The translations under genes were made by a program, and so were the position numbers. DNA of 64,000 nucleotides, taken from assembly GCA_024276675.1 (NCBI GenBank), contig JAJRWT010000063.1, positions 62,001 through 126,000 on the forward strand, in the 5' to 3' direction. The stretch's first letter is position 1, and the number at the start of each line of letters is the position of its first letter. The notes beneath the pieces were generated by a model. That model had not been told where the DNA came from. It worked only from the letters and a program-made list of their open reading frames with translations, and made no database searches. Positions 50,486-59,853 of this stretch are shown piece after piece. The DNA is from Myxococcota bacterium (GTDB lineage: Bacteria > Myxococcota_A > UBA796 > JAFGLY01).

Positions 50486-50635
50486 GGGATGCCTCTATCC
50501 CGAATGGAAACATACCGTCGGCGCGTTGTCTGTACGACTTCAGTGAAGCGGATTCATGTACCCGAAAGAGCTGCTTCTCTCAAGTTCCCATCCGAAAGGG
50601 AGTTGGAATGGCTCCGAAAGTACCGCTTGGCCAGC

Positions 50636-51391
50636 TCAGCGCACCATGCCGCTGGCTATCCCGAAGAGCATGTGATCCACTATCCTGCCACCCTCCAGGC
50701 TGACTGCATGAAGGCGGTTGAACTCGGGTGAAGCATGACGGTAGATTCGCCGTATGCCCTCGCGACGAGCTTCTTCGATGGCGCCGTTGTCAGACCAGGC
50801 GTCCACATCCTCCACGGAAATGTAATCACGTACCACTACGTCATGGCAACCGGCTCCAGTCAACAGGTCCGCCAGTGATTCGCGCATGAAGAAGTTCCTC
50901 CGCGCCGGATTGCGCAACCTGAGGATCTCGAAGTATTCGTCCCGATCCTCGGGGCCATAGGCACAGAGATTGATTAGACAGATCGTGCCCCCCGGCCTGA
51001 CAACCCTGGCCATCTCGGCCAGGGCCAACGGAGCGTCCATGAATTGAATACCCTGCCGACAAACCGCAATATCAAAACTGTTGTCGCTAAAGGGCATGGA
51101 CTCGGCGGGAGCCACCACCAGCTCATCCAGGTACCGGCTCGCGGTGGCGGACATCTCTTCGGTGAAATCCAAGCCAACCAGACGGGCAACGCGCCCCTTG
51201 AATTGGCGCGAAACCAGCCCGGTTCCACACGCCACGTCCAGGGCATGATGCTGCGGCCTGGGGTCGGTGGTCTCCAGAATCCTGTCCATTAGAGCCTGAT
51301 CCGTACACCACCGGCTGGACCTGTCGTAACGGGGGGCTCTGGCAGCAAAATGCTCCTTGACCGCCTGGGGAGCCACGGGAATGGTCTTCAC
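50636..51391 (-). CDS. Class I SAM methyltransferase (UbiE-like)
   Basis: The 251-residue cytoplasmic enzyme has an N-terminal cap (VKEHFAARAPRYDRSSRW), motif I LDVACGTGLV, acidic LVGLDFTEEM, motif II-type DNSFDIAVCRQGIQFM and post-motif VVRPGGTICLI. It resembles UbiE/MenG-type small-molecule methyltransferases. Its sequence from the cap (W-C-TDQAL against W-I-TDKGL) through FKGRV-x3-VGLD matches the C-terminal domain of the GyrB fusion, so the two are paralogues. Start is GTG with GAGGTG upstream. It is the first gene of the run methyltransferase, rubrerythrin-like, GyrB fusion, with 150 bp before the second gene, and it diverges from tmk across 236 bp. Confidence 0.85.
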   Translation of the reverse strand: MKTIPVAPQAVKEHFAARAPRYDRSSRWCTDQALMDRILETTDPRPQHHALDVACGTGLVSRQFKGRVARLVGLDFTEEMSATASRYLDELVVAPAESMPFSDNSFDIAVCRQGIQFMDAPLALAEMARVVRPGGTICLINLCAYGPEDRDEYFEILRLRNPARRNFFMRESLADLLTGAGCHDVVVRDYISVEDVDAWSDNGAIEEARREGIRRIYRHASPEFNRLHAVSLEGGRIVDHMLFGIASGMVR

Positions 51392-51627
51392 TGTTCACCT
51401 CTTCTGCAAAAACTGCCTTTACGCTGCTTCAACGGGAATTGCCCCGGTGCCGAGCAGTGAGCACAGCTCGGAAAAATCTCGCAGTATACGGATTTATTTC
51501 TTGTTATAGGTATCTCCTGTCCCGCTGTCCAGCGAGAGCGATGAAACACGAGTCCGACAGATGCTGTCCGCCTATTCCCGTTTTTTTCCAATCCGGCAAA
51601 TCCCACAAAAGCGTGAAGGAGATTCTC

Positions 51628-52200
51628 ATGCTCATCTCCATAGACGGCATAGACGGCTGTGGCAAGAGCACCCAGGTTGGACTGCTGGCAGAGCACCTTG
51701 GAGCCCAGCAGATCCGCGAAATCTCCGACTCCCGCTGGGGACGCAAACTCAAATCAACCCCGTCCCCCACCCTCGAAGAGCAGCTCGCCTGGTTTCTGGC
51801 TGACAGGGCGCTCCTGGCACCTATGCTGGAACGAGCCTCGAATTCCCGCAAACATCATATCGTCTCTGATCGCAGCTACCTGTCCACCGTGGCCTACCAG
51901 TCTTTCGACTCCGGACTGGCCCCTGGTATGCTGGAGCGGATGAATCGGGCCCTGGTGCCACACTACGACCTGATGTTCGTACTGGACCTGCCTGTGGATC
52001 TGGCCATGATGCGTGTACGCAAACGCGGCGAAGCGCTCACCTGGTGCGAAACCGAGGGTCGGCTCACCTGGGCACGGCGGGTCTTCGAAGCCTGGGCTGC
52101 ACAACACGACAATATCGTCCTGGTAGATGCAACGGGTACCCCCGAGACCGTGTTCTCCCTGCTGCGTCACCAGGTGGATCGCTCGTTACGCCTGCCTTGA
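51628..52200 (+). CDS. tmk: Thymidylate kinase
   Basis: The 190-residue enzyme phosphorylates dTMP to dTDP with ATP. It has the P-loop GIDGCGKST at residues 7-15, the dTMP kinase DRSYLSTVAYQ block and FVLDLPVDLAMMRVRKRG, where the basic residues form the lid. The ATG at 51628 is fixed by GAAGGAGA 6 bases upstream; the frame extends further but the extension lacks P-loop-kinase sequence. It is slightly shorter than the usual 205-215. The E/Q-x8-R lid spacing is compact. It diverges from the methyltransferase gene; no related DNA-metabolism gene is adjacent. Confidence 0.87.
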   Translation: MLISIDGIDGCGKSTQVGLLAEHLGAQQIREISDSRWGRKLKSTPSPTLEEQLAWFLADRALLAPMLERASNSRKHHIVSDRSYLSTVAYQSFDSGLAPGMLERMNRALVPHYDLMFVLDLPVDLAMMRVRKRGEALTWCETEGRLTWARRVFEAWAAQHDNIVLVDATGTPETVFSLLRHQVDRSLRLP

Positions 52201-52339
52201 TCCAGGCACCCGAACGCGGCCTTGCTGCGGCTCGGTACGCATTGCTGCTTCCGCAGGGCGCCGACAGTCACCTGGTTACGACTTCTTCTTGTGCCTGAAT
52301 CCATACGAAGCTAATGTAAGCCCAGACCAGGGGTGCCCC

Positions 52340-54466
52340 ATGAGATCACATATATTCGTCATCACCTCTCTGTTGTCCTTGAGTTGCATGGGCCGTTTCA
52401 GCGCACAAGGACTCCAGGATGAATCCGATGACCCCCAAGACATCGTCGAGTCCGGGACTCCGTTGGCCGGTCTTGCCAAACAGGCCATCGTAATGGTCAT
52501 CGATGGTACACGCATGGAAGAGAGTTTCGGAGACGAGACCACCTACGGTGAGGGATGGTCCGATGCCTACGGTGGACTCACAGCAGATGTCGTACCCACC
52601 ATGCGCGATGTTCTCCTGCCCCAGGGGGCCATCGTCAAACCAGGCTACAACTCCCGCATCACCATAACCGCACCTGCCCACGTGGACCTGGTGACGGGCG
52701 CAGCACGCTCCTACGGGCACTATCCTCCCACCGACGGACCGGGCTACTACCGCGCAGACCTGCCATCGATCTTCGAGGTCATTCGCTCCCAGCAGGGAGC
52801 AACATACGAACAGTCCGTGATGACCGGTAACTCCGAACACCTGGCCGAGGTGACCTGGGGCTACTACCCGGGCCTGGGAGAAGAGTTTGGCGGTGAATTC
52901 GTCTTCATCTCCGAAGACGGCAATCCCGACAAACCCAACGGCTCCGATATCCCGGTCATCGACGATGTGCGGGCAAGGTTGGAATCCGGTGCGCGCTTCG
53001 TCGTGGCCAACCTGCACCAGATCGACCGTGCGGGGCACTACAACTCGGATCAATACGCACGGTACGTCCAGGACGTGGATGCTCCCCTCAGCGATCTCTG
53101 GGAATGGATCCAGAGCGATGGAAGCGGCCTGAAGGACGAAACTCTCATGGTGGTAGTGTCGGATCACGGACGCCATCGTTGGGACACCGAAGCCGCAGAA
53201 CCCTGGACCAACCACGGCTGTCATTGCTCAGGCTGCCGCGAGATTCCCATGCTGCTTCTGGGGCCTGGCATCAAAGCCGGGGCCGTTTCCACGACTCCCT
53301 ACGAAATCCAGGACATCGGCCAGACCATCGCCTATCTCATGGGCCTGGATCTCCCGTACGCCACGGGTCGCGTCATGACCGATATCCTGGTAGACGACTC
53401 CGACGTAGTGCAGCCGTCGGGCTCCACCCGCCTGGTTTCCTCCGATGGTCTGCTGGCCTATCAGGAATGGACCGGTGATGACTCCAGCCGCAGCGAATTG
53501 CTGGTGGACGAAGACATCATCTCTGACAGCACAGTATTCCACCTGGAAGAACCGCGTGTCCTGCGCACGGATGAAGCCGACTACATCTGTTGGCGGCAGC
53601 TCTCGGTGGGTACTTCCGACCAATACTGGTACTGGGAACCCCGTTGCCGCATGCGTACAAATGGCGATTGGCTCGACATGGGCGGTCACGATTACGTGGT
53701 GCGCCCCTTCTACCGTCCAAGCCTCGCCGCTGATTCCAGCGGCGATCTGTACCTGGCCTATTCGGCTGACTTCAACTCCAACCCAGCCGCCTCCACCAGC
53801 TTTGGTGTTGCCCGATACACGAACGGAAATTGGGAGTTGGGCACTGACACGGCACCGGAGCTTCGCTACCCGGACGATACGGACCTGCTCATCACTCCTG
53901 ACGACACCATCTACCTGGCGGGTGCATGCAGCGACGAAGAAAGCGACGGCCGCGATACTCGTCACGTCAAGGTCTACCAGATCTCCTGGCCATCTTCCGG
54001 CGAAGCGACCTGGAGCCTGTCATACCACTCGTCCGAATCCGACAGCGGTGCCGGAGCATACGGGGAGCGCTTCACCTACGGTCGCATAGAACACCCTGCC
54101 CTCCTGTATCTCGACGACACCGTCCAACTGGCCTTCCACGGCTGGAGCGACTTCGGGGTGGGAGTGATCACCACGTCCAAGAAAGATGGGGATTCCTGGT
54201 CTTCCATGGTTACGGTGGATGCCAGCGGCAGAGTGTTCCCTCACGTCTCCCCCACCTGGTCCACAGATGGCTACCTGTACTGGGGGCGTCTGGACGAAGA
54301 CCGCGTCAACGCCGAAGTCTGCCGTCTGCCTGCCGGCAGCACCCAGGTTTCCTGTCTTTCCACCGGGGCCCCCTACCTGGATTCACTGGCCCCCTCACCA
54401 GATGGAGTCTGGGCCAGTGTCGACTTCGGTGACAGCAACTGGACTGTCATTGAACTCACGTGGTAG
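52340..54466 (+). CDS. Alkaline-phosphatase-superfamily hydrolase, secreted lipoprotein
   Basis: The 708-residue product has a signal peptide with a lipobox-like SLSC, so it should be a lipoprotein. Residues about 45-370 form a type I phosphodiesterase/sulfatase-like domain. The metal Asp is in VMVIDGTR, the nucleophile Thr is likely in SRITITAPAHV, and later metal ligands are in DRAGHYN and VVSDHGRHR. An NHGCHCSGC motif sits near the active site and is unusual. The C-terminal half (about 390-708) is a beta-propeller-like region (SLAADSSGDLYLAYSA, HPALLYLDDTVQLAFHGW). It precedes another secreted hydrolase gene, so the two may act on one extracellular polymer. Substrate unknown. Confidence 0.82.
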   Translation: MRSHIFVITSLLSLSCMGRFSAQGLQDESDDPQDIVESGTPLAGLAKQAIVMVIDGTRMEESFGDETTYGEGWSDAYGGLTADVVPTMRDVLLPQGAIVKPGYNSRITITAPAHVDLVTGAARSYGHYPPTDGPGYYRADLPSIFEVIRSQQGATYEQSVMTGNSEHLAEVTWGYYPGLGEEFGGEFVFISEDGNPDKPNGSDIPVIDDVRARLESGARFVVANLHQIDRAGHYNSDQYARYVQDVDAPLSDLWEWIQSDGSGLKDETLMVVVSDHGRHRWDTEAAEPWTNHGCHCSGCREIPMLLLGPGIKAGAVSTTPYEIQDIGQTIAYLMGLDLPYATGRVMTDILVDDSDVVQPSGSTRLVSSDGLLAYQEWTGDDSSRSELLVDEDIISDSTVFHLEEPRVLRTDEADYICWRQLSVGTSDQYWYWEPRCRMRTNGDWLDMGGHDYVVRPFYRPSLAADSSGDLYLAYSADFNSNPAASTSFGVARYTNGNWELGTDTAPELRYPDDTDLLITPDDTIYLAGACSDEESDGRDTRHVKVYQISWPSSGEATWSLSYHSSESDSGAGAYGERFTYGRIEHPALLYLDDTVQLAFHGWSDFGVGVITTSKKDGDSWSSMVTVDASGRVFPHVSPTWSTDGYLYWGRLDEDRVNAEVCRLPAGSTQVSCLSTGAPYLDSLAPSPDGVWASVDFGDSNWTVIELTW

Positions 54467-54544
54467 CCTCTTCGGCATCGAATCCACGGGGCATGAAAGT
54501 TCCGGGCGTGGCAGCTCGATGACCGTGAATATCCGAGTGGTCAC

Positions 54545-55774
54545 ATGATTCCTTCCACCGCATCTTTCCTGCTGCTGGCAACCACCCTCTCCTGCAGCGA
54601 CGCCCACCAGCAAAAACCCGCAGAAGACACTGGCAGCGACACCGCACAGAGGCCATGGGACTCGGGAAACCACAGCGCCGGGGATACGACTGGGGATACG
54701 TCTTGCGGCCCAGACACGGCAGCCGATACCGGGCAGGGCTCGACGGGGCCCTGGAAAACTCCCTACGGCATCCTCACCCTGAACCTGCACTGCTTCAAGA
54801 CCTCAGAGACCCCATACACTTCCAACGATGATCGCTTCCAGGCTGTTGCAGAGGCAGTGGCGGCAGAAGACATCGCGGTCATTGCCGTACAGGAAGCCTG
54901 TCAAACCGATGAGATGTCTGCAATGGAGATGCTCTCCGATGATCTGAACGCGGTTTCCGACCAAACCTGGACCTACACGTGGAGCTTCTCCCACGTGGGC
55001 TGGGAGGGCACGGAAGACGAAGCCGACGAAGGCGTGGGAGTACTCGTGAGGGGCGTGCTGGACGAAACCAGCACTGGCACCTACACCTATTTCACGCAGG
55101 ACTCGCTCACCAGGGTCATGGTGGGGGTGGATCTCCCCCCCGAGCTGGGCTCTTTTCGCTTTTTCTCCATCCACCTCTCCAACGACCACCAACATGTGCG
55201 CGAGCTGCAGGGGCGCGAGACCGCTTCGGTGGCGCTGTCCAGCTCCTGGGAATCCCCTGGGCTGCTCCTGGCTGGTGACTTCAACGATACTGAAGGCAGC
55301 GCCACCCACGAGGCCATGTTGGATTTCGGCTACAACGACCTCAGCGAGTCCCTGGACAGTTCACGCATAGATCATATTTTCGCCCAGCAGGGCCAACAGG
55401 GAACGGGCATACAGGTCACCGAATCCAAGGTGTTGTTCGACGGGACCACGTACGACCCCGTCTCGGATCACCCGGGCTACTATGTCAGGCTCCAGGCCGG
55501 CGCAGTCGAGACCCCGGTCCTGACACACCTTGTGGCACAAGGCCAACTACAAAATGGGTCCTGGCTCTCGGTACGCGGTTCCCAGGAACCGCTCTCCTGG
55601 GATCTGGGCTGGACCGCATGGCAGGAATCCAGCGACACGTGGCGCCTCGTACTCTCCACCATGTCAGCCGACACCTTCGAGTACAAGTGGCTTTCAAACG
55701 ACAGCCAATGGCAAACCGGTGAAAACGAACAAGGCCTCCGTGGACAAGAAAACACGGCAAGCCCCCTGTTCTGA
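54545..55774 (+). CDS. Endonuclease/exonuclease/phosphatase (EEP) superfamily lipoprotein
   Basis: The 409-residue product has a signal peptide ending in lipobox TLSC and a Thr/Asp/Gly-rich linker (30-75). An EEP domain (about 80-320) shows ILTLNLHCF, the metal Glu in VIAVQEA, FSIHLSN, LLLAGDFND and a SDHPGYYV C-terminal His motif. These are the DNase I/sphingomyelinase/phosphatase fold residues, so hydrolysis of a phosphodiester outside the cell is likely. A C-terminal beta domain of about 80 residues follows. It is 78 bp after the phosphodiesterase-type lipoprotein on the same strand. A nuclease and a lipid phosphodiesterase are both possible. Confidence 0.82.
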   Translation: MIPSTASFLLLATTLSCSDAHQQKPAEDTGSDTAQRPWDSGNHSAGDTTGDTSCGPDTAADTGQGSTGPWKTPYGILTLNLHCFKTSETPYTSNDDRFQAVAEAVAAEDIAVIAVQEACQTDEMSAMEMLSDDLNAVSDQTWTYTWSFSHVGWEGTEDEADEGVGVLVRGVLDETSTGTYTYFTQDSLTRVMVGVDLPPELGSFRFFSIHLSNDHQHVRELQGRETASVALSSSWESPGLLLAGDFNDTEGSATHEAMLDFGYNDLSESLDSSRIDHIFAQQGQQGTGIQVTESKVLFDGTTYDPVSDHPGYYVRLQAGAVETPVLTHLVAQGQLQNGSWLSVRGSQEPLSWDLGWTAWQESSDTWRLVLSTMSADTFEYKWLSNDSQWQTGENEQGLRGQENTASPLF

Positions 55775-55893
55775 CTACGGGTTCGTGGCGTTGTTCGACA
55801 CGACCGTTCACCGTTTCATGGAAAACGAGAGGGAAGCCCCCTGGTACATGACAGGCCGTAAAACCAACACCCGGCGTTGGCCGGGGGTATTTC

Positions 55894-57948
55894 TCAACGT
55901 GGACGATTGCCGGGTAGCATGATCACGAAGGTGGCCCCCCCTCCGGGAGTCTCCTCAACCGAAATCTGCCCACCGTGCTCTGCGACCACCTTGTGGACCA
56001 CCAGTAGTCCCAATCCCGTGCCCCGGGAACCCTTGGTGCTCACCATACCCGAAAAAACCTGCGACATGAGTTCGCGGGGTATTCCGGGCCCATCGTCCCG
56101 CACGGTGATGCACAGCGTATCCGTTCCCATGACCCTGGTGGTGACCAGTACATGGCCACTATCTCGTGATTCGAAAGCATCGATGGCGTTGGTGATGAGA
56201 TTGGTGAGGCACTGGTGTATGCCATGTTCGTCCAGGAGCCATGGTACCACCGAATCGTCGAGGTCCACGTCGACGAGTACGCCACTGGCCCGCGCCTTGG
56301 CGGCCAGCAGTTCCACTACGTCCGTTACGATGCGATTGGGGTCTTCGGGGGCGAGATCAGGCTCCCTTTCCTTGGCAAAGTTCAGCAAGTCCGCCACCAG
56401 GGATGAAATCCTGTCGATGTTTCTCTCCACCATCTCCCAACCCTCGCTGGTGATGGAGCCATCTCCCTTTCTCAGACCACGCTTGTATACGTACGCTCCC
56501 CCCCTCAATCCATCCAGGATGTTCTTGATTGAATGACTTATGGAAGAGACGGTCTGCCCCACGGCGGCCAGACGTTCGGTTCTCACCAGTTCCAGGCGAA
56601 GTTTCTTGACCTCCCTAAGATCATTCACAAAGAACACCTTGCCAACGATACGATCTCCGTCCATGAGAGTGTTGCCAGTCGCAAGCACCTCCACTTCCCC
56701 CCCGCCCTTCCTGTGCAACATTGCCTCCTTGCGGTAGAAGCCGAACATCGCCTTGCTGCCGTTTTCCAGCACCTGGAGTTGATGCCCGGAGCTGGGGCTG
56801 TGGACAAAGAGCTGCTCCCATTTCATTCGACCCACGACGTCTTCTTCGGAGTAGCCCGTGAGATTCTGTGCCGCCGCGTTGAACACCTGCACGGCATCGC
56901 TCTCGTCGGTGGCGATGATCCCACCAAGGGAATTCCAGATCAGGCTCTTCTGGAATTGATAGGCACGTTGGAGTTCCTGGTGGGATGCCCGCAGTGAGTG
57001 GGTCATGTGCCTGAAGGAATCGGCCAGTTGGACAATCTCGTCGCCCTTGTGGGCGCGATAGACCTCGCAGGTTCGACAACCCACCAGCTTCTGGGGAAAG
57101 CGAGGCTCATAGCCCTCGCAGGGAGTGCCATCAACGAACCAACACTGGACTGCCGTGTTGTTGTAGGCCGCGCAGCCCGACTGCCGGCAGTTTTTCAGCT
57201 CCCAACAACGCACGCTGATACCCATGTCGAAATCCACGTCCAGGTTGCCAAGGCTCACCTGGTCCGCAAGGTGCGTCAGTTCCCTTATGGGTCTGGACAC
57301 GTATTTGACCAGCCCCCTTGCCACGATCACTCCCATGAGCGAAAGGGCCGAGAGCAAGCCCATGAACAACAGTGTCAACTCCCAGGCCAGTTGGTTGGCC
57401 CGATGCAGAGGAACCCCAAGCTCCAGAAACCCAGCTCCTTTTCCGTCCACCACGATGGTCAGAACCACGTCCAGGTAGCTCACTCCATCGAAACTGACCT
57501 GGCTGACGACCGGTGCCCCGGCTGGCAAAGGATTCACAGGCATGTCGTCCAGTTGGGATGGGGGATCCCAGGAGAAACTGTGCGCAACTACCCGCCCTTG
57601 TCGGTCTCGAATGACCAGGTACCCGATACCGGCGTTCAAACCTGCGACTTCCGCGGCCAATCGCCGGAGCCCTTCTTCATCGGCCGAGGCGAAAAGCTCT
57701 GCTGCACGTCCAGCCGCGACCATGGCCAGGTAGCCGGTACCTTCCGCCAATTCTGAACGCAGCCTGGACCGAAGAAACACCTGGAACGTCAACGCGCCAC
57801 AAATTGCCAGCAGGAGCAGAATGGCGATTGTACTGAGGAGAATCTTGTCCGCAAAGGTGAGCTTGTAGAGCAGACTCCTGAAGCTACGCCGTACCGGGGC
57901 ACCACCAGACCGCTCCACGCTGGGGCCTGGTGGCATGGCTGTGCTCAT
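55894..57948 (-). CDS. Sensor histidine kinase with periplasmic sensor, Cys-rich CW domain and PAS
   Basis: The 684-residue kinase has a first helix at about 35-58 and a Cache-like periplasmic domain (about 60-180). A second helix (about 190-212) and HAMP follow, then a Cys-rich insert (about 245-300: CWELKNC, CAAY, QCW, GTPC, GCRTCEVY, seven Cys). A PAS domain (about 325-430), the dimerisation helix with phospho-His in SSISHSIKNI, and the ATPase (NLITNAIDAFE, DDGPGIP, GSRGTGLGL) complete it. The Cys insert resembles clusters in the two HTH regulators at 60.6 and 62.3 kb and may hold a metal or Fe-S centre. Its ATG overlaps the upstream CheY-like gene by 4 bp, so the pair is one two-component unit. 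Confidence 0.9.
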   Translation of the reverse strand: MSTAMPPGPSVERSGGAPVRRSFRSLLYKLTFADKILLSTIAILLLLAICGALTFQVFLRSRLRSELAEGTGYLAMVAAGRAAELFASADEEGLRRLAAEVAGLNAGIGYLVIRDRQGRVVAHSFSWDPPSQLDDMPVNPLPAGAPVVSQVSFDGVSYLDVVLTIVVDGKGAGFLELGVPLHRANQLAWELTLLFMGLLSALSLMGVIVARGLVKYVSRPIRELTHLADQVSLGNLDVDFDMGISVRCWELKNCRQSGCAAYNNTAVQCWFVDGTPCEGYEPRFPQKLVGCRTCEVYRAHKGDEIVQLADSFRHMTHSLRASHQELQRAYQFQKSLIWNSLGGIIATDESDAVQVFNAAAQNLTGYSEEDVVGRMKWEQLFVHSPSSGHQLQVLENGSKAMFGFYRKEAMLHRKGGGEVEVLATGNTLMDGDRIVGKVFFVNDLREVKKLRLELVRTERLAAVGQTVSSISHSIKNILDGLRGGAYVYKRGLRKGDGSITSEGWEMVERNIDRISSLVADLLNFAKEREPDLAPEDPNRIVTDVVELLAAKARASGVLVDVDLDDSVVPWLLDEHGIHQCLTNLITNAIDAFESRDSGHVLVTTRVMGTDTLCITVRDDGPGIPRELMSQVFSGMVSTKGSRGTGLGLLVVHKVVAEHGGQISVEETPGGGATFVIMLPGNRPR

Positions 57949-58352
57949 TCAGCACCGGGTCTCCCGCACATGCTGCTCTCCACGGCCCGCATGAGTCGCA
58001 CGGGATCGATGGGTTTTTCGACAACTGCGTCTGGACGCCGCACCTTCAGGCCACGGGCTATCTCGGTCCAGTCTATGTTCATCTTTTCCTTGATGCCCGT
58101 AATCATGATCAGGGGGATGTCCCTCGTTGTGTCGTTCTTCTTCAATCTTGAGAGAAGCTGCACTCCGGAGCGCCCGGGCATCATGATGTCGATGCAGATC
58201 AAGTCGGGCGGGGAGTGCAGGATCAGATCCTCGCCTGTTCGGGCCTCAAGGGCAGTCCTGGTGTCAAAACCGTGGTCCTGTAGTATGGACTCTATGTACC
58301 TGCAGACATCAAGTTCATCATCGATGACCACCGCTGTCCTGTTTTTCTCCAT
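57945..58352 (-). CDS. Single-domain response regulator (CheY-like)
   Basis: The 135-residue receiver has the acidic pair in VVIDDELD, phospho-acceptor Asp in LICIDIMMPGRSG, Thr in LIMITGIKEK and Lys in VVEKPID, so it should be phosphorylatable. There is no output domain. A GAGGAGG site precedes the ATG and the gene overlaps the histidine kinase start by 4 bp. It is 89 bp downstream of the DsrK-like gene on the same strand, hinting that signalling and membrane redox genes share transcription. Confidence 0.92.
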   Translation of the reverse strand: MEKNRTAVVIDDELDVCRYIESILQDHGFDTRTALEARTGEDLILHSPPDLICIDIMMPGRSGVQLLSRLKKNDTTRDIPLIMITGIKEKMNIDWTEIARGLKVRRPDAVVEKPIDPVRLMRAVESSMCGRPGAE

Positions 58353-58440
58353 TTTTGCCTCCTCGGGGCTCCCAGCCTGGCCCTTGCAGAACCGTTCTGG
58401 CGATCCCTGTGTTGTGGGGGCATGGCCCCGGCGTGTTCAC

Positions 58441-59775
58441 TCAATCGTAGGACACCCTCTCCGCAGCCTTGCCATCCACCAGGATCGCTCGCGAGAGCAT
58501 GTCATGGACACCCCCCACTTCGATCTCCAGGCCATGATGCTCCATGAGCTGGGTGAGCTGGCGCTTGCAGTTGGAGCAGGCGGTGGCGACGTAGGTCGCA
58601 CCGGTTTCGCGTATTTGTGCCAGCTTTTTCTTGCCCGAGACCTCCATGCGGAATTCCTTGATCTCGTCCATGGCCGATAGACCACCTCCACCACCGCAGC
58701 ACCAGTTTTCGGCCCGGTTGGGATACATCTCGCGGAAATCCGCGCAGGATGCCTCCATTATCTTGCGAGGTTCATCAACGATTCCGCAGGATCGCCCGAA
58801 GTTGCAGGGATCATGGTAGGTGACAGGCTGGGCATTCTTGCTCTTGTCGAACTGGAGTCTACCAGCCTCGATCTGTTGGGCAGTCCACTCCATGCAGTTG
58901 ATGATGCTGAAAGGCAGATCGCCCCACCACCTGCCCTTTTCCATCATCATCTTCATGATGCGGTGAGCATGACCGCATTCCCCCATCAACATGACCTTCA
59001 CGCCCAGCCGCCTGGCCTCTTCCACGTAGGCCTTGTTGTCGGCCTTCATGGACTTGTCGTCGCCTGTGAAGAGCCCGTAGTTGGCTCCGTCGAAGCACTT
59101 GGACGACATGGTCCAGCGGTCCTGCATCCCAAGCACGTGAAAGACCTTGGCAACTCCCATGGTAGCTTCCGGATTTACCAACACGTCGCCCGAAGGTGGA
59201 ACGTAGAAGTATTCGGCTCCCACGACATCGACGGGAATCTTGATCTTGGTACCACCGTGTTCCTCCTCCATTTCCTCTTCCAGAAACTCGATGGCCGCCT
59301 TGAAGGCAGCGGGAGAGGCGTTGTCGGTGTTGCCCGTCGCGAGTGACACCTGGATCACCTTGAGCATGGTCTTGGGAGTAAGACCCAACTGGTCCGCCAC
59401 GGCCCTGCCCTTCCTGGTAATCACGGAGTTGTCTATTCCAAAAGGACAGAAGCTGGCACAACGACGGCAGCCGGTGCACTCGTAGAACATCTCGACCCAC
59501 TCCTGCATCTTGCCGGGATCGAAGTCCTGGGCGCCCGCCAGGCTTCCCAACAGCCTGCCGGACATCGTGCAGTACCTCTTGTAGATGCGCCTCACCAGGT
59601 CCGATCTCTCAGCCGGGTTGTAGCGCTTTTCCGGCTTGCCGAAGTAGATCGGACAAACAGACGCGCACGTTCCACACTTGGCGCAAATCTCCATGTACAT
59701 CTGCATCGAACGGGGCGCCTTTTCGATGGCTTTGATGGAAGAAACCACCTTTTCCTTCATTTCTTCTGGCTTCAT
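58441..59775 (-). CDS. DsrK/HdrD-like iron-sulfur protein with CCG domain
   Basis: The 444-residue protein has two [4Fe-4S] motifs, CAKCGTCASVCP (about 31-42) and CTGCRRCASFCPFG (about 100-113). Its heterodisulfide-reductase-type catalytic part includes GECGHAHRI and a complete CCG cluster motif: HDPCNFGR, WCCGGGGG and CSNCKRQ. Such domains hold a noncubane [4Fe-4S] cluster that reduces disulfides; in DsrMK the partner is DsrC. The ATG at 59775 is preceded by AAGGAG; earlier in-frame ATGs lack a site. It follows the DsrM-like membrane subunit by 78 bp and a tandem DsrC-like gene lies 1.9 kb upstream on the same strand. DsrJOP and DsrAB are not seen here. Confidence 0.87.
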   Translation of the reverse strand: MKPEEMKEKVVSSIKAIEKAPRSMQMYMEICAKCGTCASVCPIYFGKPEKRYNPAERSDLVRRIYKRYCTMSGRLLGSLAGAQDFDPGKMQEWVEMFYECTGCRRCASFCPFGIDNSVITRKGRAVADQLGLTPKTMLKVIQVSLATGNTDNASPAAFKAAIEFLEEEMEEEHGGTKIKIPVDVVGAEYFYVPPSGDVLVNPEATMGVAKVFHVLGMQDRWTMSSKCFDGANYGLFTGDDKSMKADNKAYVEEARRLGVKVMLMGECGHAHRIMKMMMEKGRWWGDLPFSIINCMEWTAQQIEAGRLQFDKSKNAQPVTYHDPCNFGRSCGIVDEPRKIMEASCADFREMYPNRAENWCCGGGGGLSAMDEIKEFRMEVSGKKKLAQIRETGATYVATACSNCKRQLTQLMEHHGLEIEVGGVHDMLSRAILVDGKAAERVSYD

Positions 59776-59853
59776 TTTGCTCTCCTTGCTCTCCATGTTG
59801 TTGAGATACCGCATCCACTGATGAACAGTCTCGTCGAGGCGAAATCCAGGTGC

